NCBI GenBank assembly: GCA_963082975.1
Contig: OY720344.1
Span: 81,642,053 to 81,706,052 of the forward strand
Length of the DNA: 64,000 nucleotides
Source of the DNA: Labia minor
Taxonomy: Eukaryota > Arthropoda > Insecta > Dermaptera > Spongiphoridae
Direction of reading: 5' to 3'
The notes beneath the pieces were generated by a model. That model had not been told where the DNA came from. It saw only the letters and a list, made by a program, of their open reading frames with translations, and searched no databases. This document shows positions 36,415 to 47,586 of this stretch, one piece after another. The position numbers were made by a program, and so were the translations under genes. Position 1 is the first letter of the stretch. Every line of letters begins with the position of its first letter.

Positions 36415-36960
36415 TTATATCTATCTATCTATGTGGCTCAAAGATACTCGAAAGTTCTTGGCCGCAACAACCACATTTCTCCAATTGTCCCTATCCTAAG
36501 CCCTTGTCCCATCTCTCTTACGTCCCTTCCTACGCGTCATTGGTTTTCCAAGCGGACGTTTTCCAATCGGTCTCCCCACCAATATCTTTTTCCTCTCCCA
36601 TTCTAGCCACGTGCCCTGCCTATCGCAGCTTTTTCCCTTTTATAACCCTAACTATTTCTGAAGATGCAGAGAGACCATGCAATTTCTTGTTATGCTGTCT
36701 CCCCCATTCCCCGGTGACCTCATCTTTCTTTGGCCAATAAATGCAGGGAAGAATCCTATTCTCAAATACTCTGAATCTACTCTCATCTCCCAGGGTCATA
36801 GACCATGCCTCCCACCCATATAATGCAACAGGCAAAATAATTTTTTTATATATTCCCTTTGATAATAATTTTGAAGAGATAAGCCTCTTTATTGCAAGAT
36901 AACAAGTCGTTTCCCGATTGCAACCCCGATTTAAATTCTTCTCAAATATTATTATCCTTC
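36415..36960 (-). mobile_element. LINE 3' end nested in the Helitron
   Basis: Minus-strand frame ALYGWEAWSMTLGDESRFRV, then PKKDEVTGEWGRQHNKKL and HGLSASSEIVRVIKGK, matches the LINE at 17,555. The 3' end is ATGTGGTTGTTGCGGCC...GAGCCACATAGATAGATAGA, a short-repeat tail. Upstream the alignment fades (LLSKGIYKKI-like at about 36,850). The reading frame is broken. Confidence 0.8.
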
Positions 36961-38486
36961 GTGATTACATTCAATTTTTCTACATATTCAAATTCTACAT
37001 TTTGTATCTTAAGATTTTGTATGTTAATACTCTTCCTCTTTGTTACTAAATATTTTTTCTTATCACTATTAATTTCAAACCTCCATTAATTTTTCCTCGC
37101 TATCTGCAATTGCAATTTCCTAATCTCCTATTATATTTAAGTCGTCTGGGTAACCTAACATTTTACAATTGATTTCCGCATCTTATTCTTTCTTTACTAC
37201 CTTCAAGACAAATTTGAAGATCAAAATTTGAAGAAGTTTATGCTGATCTATATTGAGTCATGTGTATGTTTTACTAAAGTCTACAAATAATTAGTGAACA
37301 GAAATATTGAATTCGCAGTTTTTTTCCTAATATCTGTCATAATGAAAATATCTTAATTAATGTTGATCGATTTGGCCTGAACCCGCAATGATATCTCCTA
37401 ATATTTCCTCCGCTTATGGTTCTTAAGTATTTTCTATGTTATAATAGTGAAATAGAGTAATATTTCTTGATCATTACATTTTGATATTTTATTTTCATTG
37501 CTAGATTATTATTGAATATTTTTAATTATAATAAAACTTGAGAAAATGCAAAAATAGAGACTTGAGACAATTTATAAAAATTAACGGTATAAAACTATAG
37601 ATAAATTACCAATATATACATTCATTAATAGTATTAATTTAAATTAATTGATTTATTTGTTTTTTTATTATTAAGTTCATTTATTAATTTTTTTAGATCA
37701 TAGTTATTTTCCTCCCTTAAAAGAAACTTATCTAATTCTGTGGTGCCAGGGGATTTGAAAATTATTAGTCGCAATATGAAGATTTCGCTTACAGTTTCTG
37801 TCATGTCCGACCTCCGTCCAACAGTTATTTCCCTCAAGTTTCTTGATTCTCTTAATCATGTGATCTATATATTTAATTTTTTTTGATTCATTGTAATAAA
37901 ATTTAAACAAATAAAAATTTTCACTTTGTTAATTTATATAAATTTCAATTTACACTGATTGTGATTGATACGCTTTGCCAATACTCTGAATAATTTGTGT
38001 ATAGAAATATTGAATGTTCTTAGCGAGAGAGAGATTTTTTAACCTTTCACTTTCATATAGAAAAGAAGAAATATTCAAATATATAGAAAGAATAAATAAA
38101 AATTAAGTTAATATAAATATGATCTAAATATTTTATTAAATTAATGAAAATGGGAACTTTTAGAATAAATGATTTAATTGAATTGATATTTAAATATTAG
38201 AATTTAAAATAAAAAGGGAAATATTATAATAATTCTTTTATTGGGAATCGCTATGATAATTCATTGTTTGAAATAATTCCGCTAGGCCGACAGTGAGCCG
38301 CGAGCTGCTCTTGAATGAACAACACGGAGAATTATCTAAACTTTAAAAAATTAATTTCTGCGGTTATTGATAATATATTAATAAAATTTATAGCCTATGT
38401 TACTCTAGAGGTATATAAGAATATTGTGATGTAATTTCAAAGAAATCGGTTCAGCCAATTCTGAGTCTATAAAATAGTAATTTTCC

Positions 38487-38499
38487 GGACAGACAGACC

Positions 38500-38550
<51 letters not shown>
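38487..38550. repeat. (GACA)n microsatellite
   Basis: An almost perfect GACA array inside the 5' part of the Helitron. Confidence 0.95.
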
Positions 38551-38551
<1 letters not shown>

Positions 38552-38884
38552 TGAAAAATTCTAAAGTCACTTTTGGATTCTAGAGGTCATGAAACGCGAA
38601 GATATGCAAAAATTTTTAAATTCTGAGCAATGTGCAGACAAAAACCTTTTTTTATATATATAGATTATCTATTGTACGTATATAAAAGTTACTCTATTCA
38701 CTAGCATAATGAATGTCAATTACGATTTATTTGCCTACAATTTCACTTTCTTTTAAGAATCCATTGTCCTTAATGAAAATTTTATAAATAATTTACCAAT
38801 CGAAATTATTGAAATTATATTTAACAAATTAGATATTTAACAAAAAATATTTATTTAATTGTTTTTCTTTAGTTTGATATTAAC

Positions 38885-39579
38885 CAGTGGCGTGCCTAAG
38901 GGGGGGAGGGGGTGTGGTCCGCACCGGGCGGCACATATCTTTGGGCGGCATTTTTTATATTTAGTTATAGTTGTAAAAAACAACTTATTCATTTCATATT
39001 TATTTTTCTTTCTTTCTTGAATAATAAATGATTATTATGATTATTATAAGTTTACTATTTGATTTATATAAATTATGATCAACTATATGATTTCGAATAT
39101 TATTCCTCGGTGTAGATAAATGCATTTTAGTGTAAATTTTGAATTCTAATTCCAAGAAAAGGATAATAATTTTATTTTATTGTATTCATTAAAATTCGTT
39201 GAATTCGTAAACACATCTTTAAGATTTTGTTCGGCAAAATTATCTTCGTTCTACAATGAGTCAATTAAGAGTACAAAATCTTGCAATATTGTCAATAGAA
39301 CAAGAAATTACAAATAATATAAATTTTGAGAGCATTATACACGATTTTTCTAGTATGAAAGCTAGAAGAGTAAATAAATATTATATAAATATGTTTACGA
39401 GTGCATACAAATATATGTAAAAAAATTTACTCTCTGTTTATTAATTAATATTGATTAAATAACTTAATAATTTATTTATGTGTATTAATTTATAAAAACC
39501 ACTATTTGATTGACTTATAATAAAAAGGGCGGCAAACTGTAGATCGCCCCGGGCGGCAAAAGTTCTAGGTACGCCACTG
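38885..39579 (+). mobile_element. Deleted hAT element with ZMYM1-like C-terminus, copy 1
   Basis: The exact 8-bp duplication ATATTAAC flanks it (38,877-38,884 and 39,580-39,587). Ends are CAGTGGCGTGCCTAAGGGGG and the complement of CAGTGGCGTACCTAGAACTT. A short frame from 39,256 reads MSQLRVQNLAILSIEQEI and goes on to HDFSSMKARRVNKYY, the end of a hAT dimerisation region. Nothing else of the transposase remains. Confidence 0.92.
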
Positions 39580-39732
39580 ATATTAACATTCTTTAAAATG
39601 TACTATTTTCAATTAATATGTAAATATATCTCTAAATTTATATCGGAAAATCACAAAATTATTATTAATTATTATAGCTATGGAATTGAGTTAGATTCAT
39701 TGATTCATACCTATGAACTTTAGTGTGTCATC

Positions 39733-40690
39733 CAGTGGAGCAACCAAGGGGGGGGGGGTTTGGGGGTTAAACCCCCCCCCCCCCAGGAGAGAAAAAAATA
39801 TAAATTGCTGTATATTATGTACTATATTACAAATAGAAAAAGAAAAAAAAATTCTTAAAGTATAACTTAGTGTATAAAAAGTAAGTTTATTTGATTTTAA
39901 AAAAATTTTAACAAAAATAAAAATTGCTTATTTTTTCGTACAGAATTAAATATAAGAAATAAAAAATTATTTTATTTTATTTCTCCTAAATCATAAAAAA
40001 CAACATTTGCACCGTATATTTCACCAGGGAATATATAACGCAATTTGTGAAAATTACTATCATCAGAGGTTGTCTTTTTCATTTTGCTCAATGCATTTAT
40101 AGAGACATCAAATCAATGCCAGAAGTTTTGAAGCTCTATATTGATATAGATAATTCTGACCACTCCACTCATTTACGAACTCTTGCAGCTTTGGTTTTGG
40201 TACCACCATCAAAAGTCAGTGCAGTCTACCAAGCATTACAGGGTAAAATTTCGTGATCTTTTTTCTTACTTCGAGCGCACTTGGCTAGGTGAACAATTTT
40301 TGGCTGGCTTTTATGACCCCGAATTCGACATTGGAACATTGGAACATCTACGATGCCACTTTGATGGGTTTGCCTCGAACAAACAATGCATTGGAAGGTT
40401 ACAACAATGCTCTTCGTTCACGCTTAGGAGGTTACAAGACATCAGTATGGAACCTGATTAAGCAAATCCATATTGAGCATAACCTTATCTCTTTGGAAAT
40501 CTGTCGTAAGGTTCGTGGTAAGAAGCCCCTGATCCACCAAGGAAACGATTCAGCGACTCGCATGATGAGCTTCTGACCATAATGAAGGCAAACCATGAAA
40601 AATGGGACGCTAAAAAAACAGAAGGAACAGATGTGATGACACCAAGCATGATGTATAACTACCTCATTCAAGTCTCTTCGACTAATCATT
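39733..40690 (+). pseudogene. MULE transposase remnant at the MULE-B/MULE-A junction
   Basis: The left end CAGTGGAGCAACCAAGG is followed by G and C runs. Coding pieces lie in three frames: GCLFHFAQCIYRDIKSM and LRTLAALVLVPPSKVSAVY (40,070-40,245), FSYFERTWLGEQFLAGFYDP, and WNIYDATLMGLPRTNNALEG through SRLGGYKTSVW, ending LIQVSSTNHY before a stop at 40,693. GCLFHFAQCIYR and GLPRTNNALEGY are Mutator-like transposase signatures. The N-terminal half and the first acidic residue are missing, and the frame is shifted at least twice. Confidence 0.85.
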
Positions 40691-41549
40691 ATTAAATAAG
40701 TAAAAAAAAATTAGGGAAAATTTTTATTTTGGGATTTATTCTTTTAGGGATATTTGCATTTAGGGATTTTTTCTTCGGGATTTTTACATGATTTCTTTCA
40801 AAATAACCTGCCACTATGGGCGGAGGAAAAGCTTTCGAAATCTTAAAGTAGTTTTTTATAAATAACTCCTTTATTATTAAGTTTAGGTAAAAATGAATAT
40901 AATGACTTTTAGTAAATTCGATTCAGTATAAATTTAATACGATAGTATGATAATTCCATAAAAATCGGTATTTATTAAGAAAATCAATAAAATGTGCTTT
41001 GACACCTCTTTAAACTACCCTTACTTATGGTTCGATCTTGTCCAAAAACAATCCAATCCCCGCCCATCATTCCCAAAAAAATCATCTAAATATCAAATTT
41101 CAAGACAATATCTCATTTTGTTTAGACGTAATCTCGGTAACGAGCCGGTTCAAAATTTTTTTTTGACGTTTTGGATTCAGAACCGTCTGAAAAGTGGAAA
41201 TCTCGAAGAATCTCGGAGCAAAAATTGTCAAAATTTTCCGATCCTCGTATAAGCTATCCTTATTTCATGACGAAAGCTAAAATGATTTACTTATAGCTGG
41301 AAAAAAAATTTTTCTTTCTAAAACTGTGAATACGAGTAAATAAAATACAAAATTAAATTTTTTTGCCAGATTTTGTAAAATCCGTGTTTCATTTACAAAA
41401 CTTTTTTAAATATTTAATATAAAAAAAAATCTTAATGAAAATTTGTCTTTGAGAGAGCCCGGGGGGGGGGGGGGCGCCTAGGTGGAGCGGCTAGTCAAAC
41501 CCCCCCCCCCCCCCCAGGATCAAATCCTGGTTGCGCCACTGTCTATTTT

Positions 41550-42525
41550 ATTATTATTATTATTATTTTTATTTTTAAATATCGATGCACTCCCTCGAAC
41601 TCTAGTCGCCTTTCCTTTGTTTTTTATCCAAAATTTTTACATAGTTGATTTATCAGAACATACAAAAGATGAAAGTTACAATATTTACAAAATTAAATTG
41701 TCTCATTTATTGACACGCTATTTCAAATTTTACTTAATTATATTTAATTTTATTTACATTTTTTTTCTTTTTTTTACTTAAGCATATTTTAAGTTTAATA
41801 TACATATAATCAGGGTTGTGAATGTCAACTCACCAGGAAAGGCTAGCAAAACCTGAAGATTGCAAGTGAAGGGAGGGGGAGGCATAGAGGGTAGGGTGAT
41901 AATATTATTTATTTACGGTTTTTCTTATAAGTTACCTTGTACAATACATTATATAATTATAATGATACAAATATTTACATTGTTTTTAAAGATATATATA
42001 TATTTACAAAAGATTGTTTGAACCATCATTTTATTTTATTTTATGTACCTTTTTCCATTCTAACTTTTCTTTATTGGATATTTGCATATTATATCTCCAT
42101 ATTCTGTATGGATCTCTTCCATCTAGGAATGTATCATGAGTTATAGATTTATATATCACCTAAATACATGATAGATAATTGGAATTCCATTATCATTTTG
42201 TATATATCCATGTGTATCGAAGAATATGAACGCCTCTGGTGAGATGAAACCGCTTTTTAATGTATTTTTGAAATATGGCTCGTTTTGGAGGATTGATCAG
42301 CTAATGAGAATATTTGGAACCTGTGCAACTTGGAAATAAAGGTTCTAGTGTTATGTGACCGAATTATGGTGTTACGGTCACAGTGTGTGAGTCAATATGG
42401 CTTTTATATCTACATAACAAAAAAAAATGTTAAATATTTATTTTATAATTGAATTGTCATATAATAAGAATGATTTGTTATTAAGATATTGAATTTTAGG
42501 AAAATACAATGTATATTATATTTAT
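41550..42525. other. Single-copy spacer between the composite MULE and the donor segment
   Basis: No gene was recognised. A short repeat shared with 20,490-20,580 lies at 42,345-42,420. Confidence 0.55.
42345..42420. repeat. Short dispersed repeat shared with 20.5 kb
   Basis: TCTAGTGTTATGTGACCGAA...ATTATGGTGTTA and GTGTGTGAGTC...TATGGCTTTTATAT match the copy in the egr intron. Confidence 0.45.
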
Positions 42526-42780
42526 ATATAAAAAAAGAGAAAATAAAAAAAAAAGATATATGTTAGTATAATAAGGAAAGGTGAATAACAATGTTAGGAT
42601 TAGTTTAACAACAAAAATATTAGAATAGTTAAAATTTAAATTATTTTATTTGTTTAATTAATACACATAAATATAAAAGAATAACTTATTTATAAATATT
42701 TTACACTTAAAATTTACAATAATTAATAAAAATATGTATATATTAATAAGTATATTTTATTAAATTATTAACAATAAAAT

Positions 42781-43628
42781 TCATGTAATTTTGGAGGTAT
42801 TTTCCATAATATGAGACTCCACTTTGTCATTGAAACAAATATTTTCGAAATCTATTAAGGGATGATTCTCTCTTAATTCTTTAATTTCTTTATTAATTTC
42901 TTCTTCCCTTTCAATTATTGAATTTAATCGATCTTCTTCAGAACTAAACTGTAAAAAAATTTATAAGCATATATATTAATTACCGATATTTTCTTAATAA
43001 AAATCATGTATTATTTTCTTTTCATATAAGAATAAAAATAAATAAAATATTGTTATAATAAAAAGTACTTACTTGTTCATATATTTTTAATATATAAGAT
43101 TTGGCTCCTGGAATATATTTTTTGTTATGCATATATTTAATAATCATTTCCTTTACTAAATAATTTTTTCTTTTACTTAATACCTAAAAAAAATGATAAA
43201 TAATAATTAACAAATGAATATTATAATATTTAGACAGATATATTTATATTCAAATGTAACCAATTGAATTTAATATATTATGTTTTTTTTCAATAAAAAT
43301 TAATTATAAATTAAATCTACTTACCCAGTCAATATTGGTGAGCAACATTTCCTTCATAAGGTCAAGTTTGATCAATTCATTTTTCAAATTAATCATCTGA
43401 AACAAAATAAAATATACTACTATATAATTTAAATAAATAATTATTATATTAATTTTTTAAAAAAAAATTACAATGAATTAAATTAATTGAATTTTGAAAC
43501 TTTAAAATATATAAAAAAAATCAATATAAAAATGAATAATTAAAAAAAAAAAAATATATATATATATAAATATATTTTACCTTATCAATATAACTTGAAG
43601 TTAGATTTTCTATATTTTTCAATTCCAT
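42781..43628 (-). CDS. Unrecognised four-exon gene, copy 2 (132 aa)
   Basis: Exons are 43,581-43,628, 43,325-43,396, 43,073-43,183 and 42,781-42,948; coding sequence and splice sites appear identical to copy 1, so the predicted proteins are the same. Upstream sequence is also identical up to the 30-bp difference at about 44,536. That difference lies roughly 0.9 kb before the start codon, so any promoter close to the gene is present in both copies. The family is unknown to me; the charged C-terminal half (EREEEINKEIKELREN) suggests a helical, perhaps coiled-coil, protein. Confidence 0.72.
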
Positions 43629-44769
43629 ATTTAATAATTTTTATAAAATTTTAAATATGGTATATATCTCAGATATTTATAATGTCAAATGATAACTTCT
43701 AAACACCCACAGAGCACAGAGCACAGAGAGTGATCTATTCGTCAACGAAAAGATGTTTCTCTCGAAGAACTTGATCAACGAATGAATCTTAATTGTTGAA
43801 ACTTCCTTGAATACACAATTTGTTTTTAACAACAACATATGATTTGTTAAAAATTGTACTTTACCCTTGCCAAATGGGCGGGGGTCCTTTTGTCTATTTT
43901 TTTCTATTTTTGTCTATTTTCAGGTAGATGGATAGTTGTTTGGGACAAAAACCAAAAAATTCAATTGTACTAATCTATATTATAATTGTTTGTAATTTTC
44001 ATATTCTATTTATATATTTTTATTTAATCTATACAACTTTTAAAATGTAAATATTTAATTATATTTATTATTAATAGAAAATAAATTTACTTTGTTTTAT
44101 TAATATTCTGACCAAAATTGAAATTTAATTTTTTAGTCATCATAATATCATCATTTTAGACAAACATTAAATTTTCCTTGTAAAAATGTCACATCACTAC
44201 TAATAAAATAGTATTATGGAAAGTTGTTCTGTTTAAGTATATTTAAAATGGTAAAAAATACTTTCTTTTTTATTAATATTTAATAGAAATATAGGTTTAT
44301 TGACAAATTTTTGTTACTGCTTATACAAACGTAAATAAATTGAAATTGTATAAAATATTTCAAAAAAACATTAATAACAAATTGAATCATTTATTTACCT
44401 CCTTAAAGAGTTATTTATTAAATATTTTAATGTGTAAATATAATCGATATATAGCTAATATTAATATTAAATATAATAATTCTATAGACTGCATAAAAAA
44501 TGTAAAGATGAAAAGGCATCTTTGAAAATTATATTAAACAATAATAAATGCTTTTATAAAATCTTAGCGATCCATCGAAACGATTATAACTCTTGACACA
44601 ATTTTTTTTTTTTCTCAATTATTTTTATACTATAATTCAATTCTTTTTGTTAATCCTTCTTCAAAGCCTTCTTTAATAGATAATACATATATTTTATTTA
44701 AAAATTTAGTCAATTTTAAAAATATTGTTTTTGAATTTTTTAAAACTTAAATAATAGAAGTATTAATTT

Positions 44770-45375
44770 TTACCGACCGACAATAGTATTGTTTTCACAC
44801 CAAATTTCACATGTGGAGATTTTTACATATCTCCACGAATCATGCATTTTCTTAACAGAAAAAAGTATTTTTAGCATGATGTCTGTCCGTCCATCCGTAT
44901 AGATGTGTACAGCCTGAACGGCTCAATGGATTTTGATGAAATTTGGTATATTTACTTAATGCATCAGTGGGATGAATTGATCAACTTTTGGTGCAAATCC
45001 GGAAACCGGAAGTGGTAGTATAAGCGATCGACGATAGGAAGGGAAGGGTTATTTTCACACCAAATTTCACATGAGGAGACTTTTTACATATGATCACGAA
45101 TCAATCAATTTGCATTGGTTTTATAATCATCTTTATTAGTTTTTTCTTAATTAAAATTATATGACGTCATCCAGCCATTCATGACGTCACAGCCTGGTCT
45201 TGCATATATATTATAAATAAAATAAAATTAAAAATGTTTATATTTATTATTTATGTATCCATATCTGTTTTTTATTACATTAATAGATATATTAAAATTA
45301 TTTGAAATTGTTTCTGTAGCTGGAAATTTATTTATTTCAAACCGTCGGTCGGTTCGGACCTGGCCACAGGTCAAC
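44770..45375. repeat. Dispersed repeat, duplicate of 34,440-35,045
   Basis: Same sequence as copy 1 at offset 10,330. Confidence 0.6.
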
Positions 45376-46738
45376 TTATTTTAAAAATATATTTAATAAT
45401 AATAGGTTAGCCAATGATAATTAATATATTTAAACTATTGTATATATATCGATTGAAAAGTCATATGGGAACTACCACATATTCTTAATAATAATCGACC
45501 GGTATAATTTCATTATCGTTTCATATTTATAAAAAAAAATTACATATATTTAGTATATACTTTATAATTACATGTATTTAACCTTTTTTTCATATTTCTA
45601 TTAACTTTGATATTATTTTCCATTAATAAACCAATACAAGACAGTTTACTTTTATTTCAAGTATTTTTATTCTTTTAAGATTCTAATATATTTTATATCT
45701 ACATATTTATATGATTAACATAATTTAATTTCTTCTTTATAATTTGCATAAATTTGTTATTTCTGTTGTTATTTATTTAAAAATATCTTTAATGAAACAT
45801 GTAACAGGCATTCATAATTCATTAATTTTTTTATTTGCATATTTATTGATTAGCCAATAACTAACCAAGTTTCTTGTTTGTCTTTCGCACGTGATCTACA
45901 TATATATATTTAATTTTTTTTATTTGCATATGATTGGTGCATGTGGTAAAATTTAAAAAAATACAAATATGCTAATTTTTAAATTGATATACAATTTAAA
46001 ATTATTTTTTATTACTTATTTCTTCACAGGGCTAGTTAGTTACTTCTATTAGCACGCGATTGTACCCGTGAATTTTGCTATAAATAAAGCGTGGCCTAAA
46101 CAAGCATTACACTTTGTCTCCGGACTTCATAGCAGATACACACATCACATTATCAATATCTTTTTAATACAAAATTTCCATTTACACATTAAATAAGGTT
46201 TCTTTGTAACTTTATTCTTTATCGACTCTGTGGAATTGAAATTTGCTTCACTTCGTTTCCGGACTTCAAGGAGATATACACATTATCAATATCTTTTTAA
46301 TACAATTTCCATTTACTCATTAAATATTAAATTCAGAAATATAACAAGATAAATGTGGAGTTTATAAATACCTTATAATTATTTCATTTCATTTCATTGT
46401 ATTTATTATATATATTATGTTTTCAGAAAAATACTATTTTTCTTTTAAAATAAGTTACAAATTATTCTTTAAACATAATTCTCTTTTTCTTTATTAAAAT
46501 TAACAATTTTATTTAATATTATCTATTGTACGTATATAAAAGTTACTCTATTCACTAGCATAATGAATGTCAATTACGATTTATTTGCCTACAATTTCAC
46601 TTTCTTTTAAGAATCCATTGTCCTTAATGAAAATTTTATAAATAATTTACCAATCGAAATTATTGAAATTATATTTAACAAATTAGATATTTAACAAAAA
46701 ATATTTATTTAATTGTTTTTCTTTAGTTTGATATTAAC

Positions 46739-47433
46739 CAGTGGCGTGCCTAAGGGGGGGAGGGGGTGTGGTCCGCACCGGGCGGCACATATCTTTGGGC
46801 GGCATTTTTTATATTTAGTTATAGTTGTAAAAAACAACTTATTCATTTCATATTTATTTTTCTTTCTTTCTTGAATAATAAATGATTATTATGATTATTA
46901 TAAGTTTACTATTTGATTTATATAAATTATGATCAACTATATGATTTCGAATATTATTCCTCGGTGTAGATAAATGCATTTTAGTGTAAATTTTGAATTC
47001 TAATTCCAAGAAAAGGATAATAATTTTATTTTATTGTATTCATTAAAATTCGTTGAATTCGTAAACACTTCTTTAAGATTTTGTTCGGCAAAATTATCTT
47101 CGTTCTACAATGAGTCAATTAAGAGTACAAAATCTTGCAATATTGTCAATAGAACAAGAAATTACAAATAATATAAATTTTGAGAGCATTATACACGATT
47201 TTTCTAGTATGAAAGCTAGAAGAGTAAATAAATATTATATAAATATGTTTACGAGTGCATACAAATATATGTAAAAAAATTTACTCTCTGTTTATTAATT
47301 AATATTGATTAAATAACTTAATAATTTATTTATGTGTATTAATTTATAAAAACCACTATTTGATTGACTTATAATAAAAAGGGCGGCAAACTGTAGATCG
47401 CCCCGGGCGGCAAAAGTTCTAGGTACGCCACTG
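46739..47433 (+). mobile_element. Deleted hAT element with ZMYM1-like C-terminus, copy 2
   Basis: This is the duplicate of 38,885-39,579, with the same ATATTAAC flanks. It was already present when the segment was duplicated. Confidence 0.92.
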
Positions 47434-47586
47434 ATATTAACATTCTTTAAAATGTACTATTTTCAATTAATATGTAAATATATCTCTAAATTTATATCGG
47501 AAAATCACAAAATTATTATTAATTATTATAGCTATGGAATTGAGTTAGATTCATTGATTCATACCTATGAACTTTAGTGTGTCATC

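Larger units (their letters stand above)
36189..38664 (-). mobile_element. Helitron, non-autonomous
   Basis: On the minus strand it starts TCTATATATATAAAAAAAGG and ends GAGCAGCTAG. The terminal CTAG (36,189-36,192) is preceded by a perfect 7-bp hairpin GAGCGCC/GGCGCTC (36,200-36,216) as in Helitron 3' ends. It sits between host A and T with no target-site duplication. The duplicate at 46,518/46,519 is the empty site, which fixes both borders to the base. No Rep/helicase was found, so it needed help to move. It contains a LINE end and a GACA microsatellite. Confidence 0.95.
32226..40248. repeat. Large direct duplication, copy 1 (recipient)
   Basis: It matches 42,526-48,102 nearly base for base: offset 10,300 up to about 34,215, then 10,330, and 7,854 after the Helitron. 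The differences I noticed are a 30-bp gap at 34,216, the 2,476-bp Helitron, one base near 39,215, and small homopolymer or AT-run changes. It includes the four-exon gene, a dispersed repeat, a deleted hAT and the left part of a second MULE. The left border joins MULE sequence with only AT shared; the right border lies inside homologous MULE sequence. Confidence 0.92.
31175..41541 (+). mobile_element. Composite MULE enclosing a duplicated host segment (Pack-MULE-like)
   Basis: The left end is CAGTGGCGCAGCCAGG and the right end is the complement of CAGTGGCGCAACCAGG. The 8-bp duplication TCTATTTT lies directly outside both (31,167-31,174 and 41,542-41,549), so the two ends belong to one insertion. 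Left MULE sequence runs to about 32,227 (inside the transposase, at GTACCACCAT). It is followed by a copy of the segment at 42,526-48.1 kb and then, from about 40,210-40,250, by right-hand MULE sequence. Subterminal AATCCCTAAA-type motifs occur on the left (about 31,625-31,730) and inverted on the right (about 40,730-40,790). The enclosed segment carries a four-exon gene. The MULE transposase is broken. Confidence 0.85.

Noticed and set aside
36270-36740. 156-codon plus-strand frame
   Set aside because: It is the reverse shadow of the LINE reverse-transcriptase end, which reads clearly on the minus strand.
38487-38550. CRISPR-like or satellite array
   Set aside because: It is a simple GACA microsatellite inside a Helitron; no spacers.
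31175-41541. Giant virus-like or Polinton-type element as an explanation for the 10-kb unit between inverted ends
   Set aside because: No capsid, polymerase or integrase coding was seen; the ends are MULE ends and the interior is a copy of neighbouring DNA.
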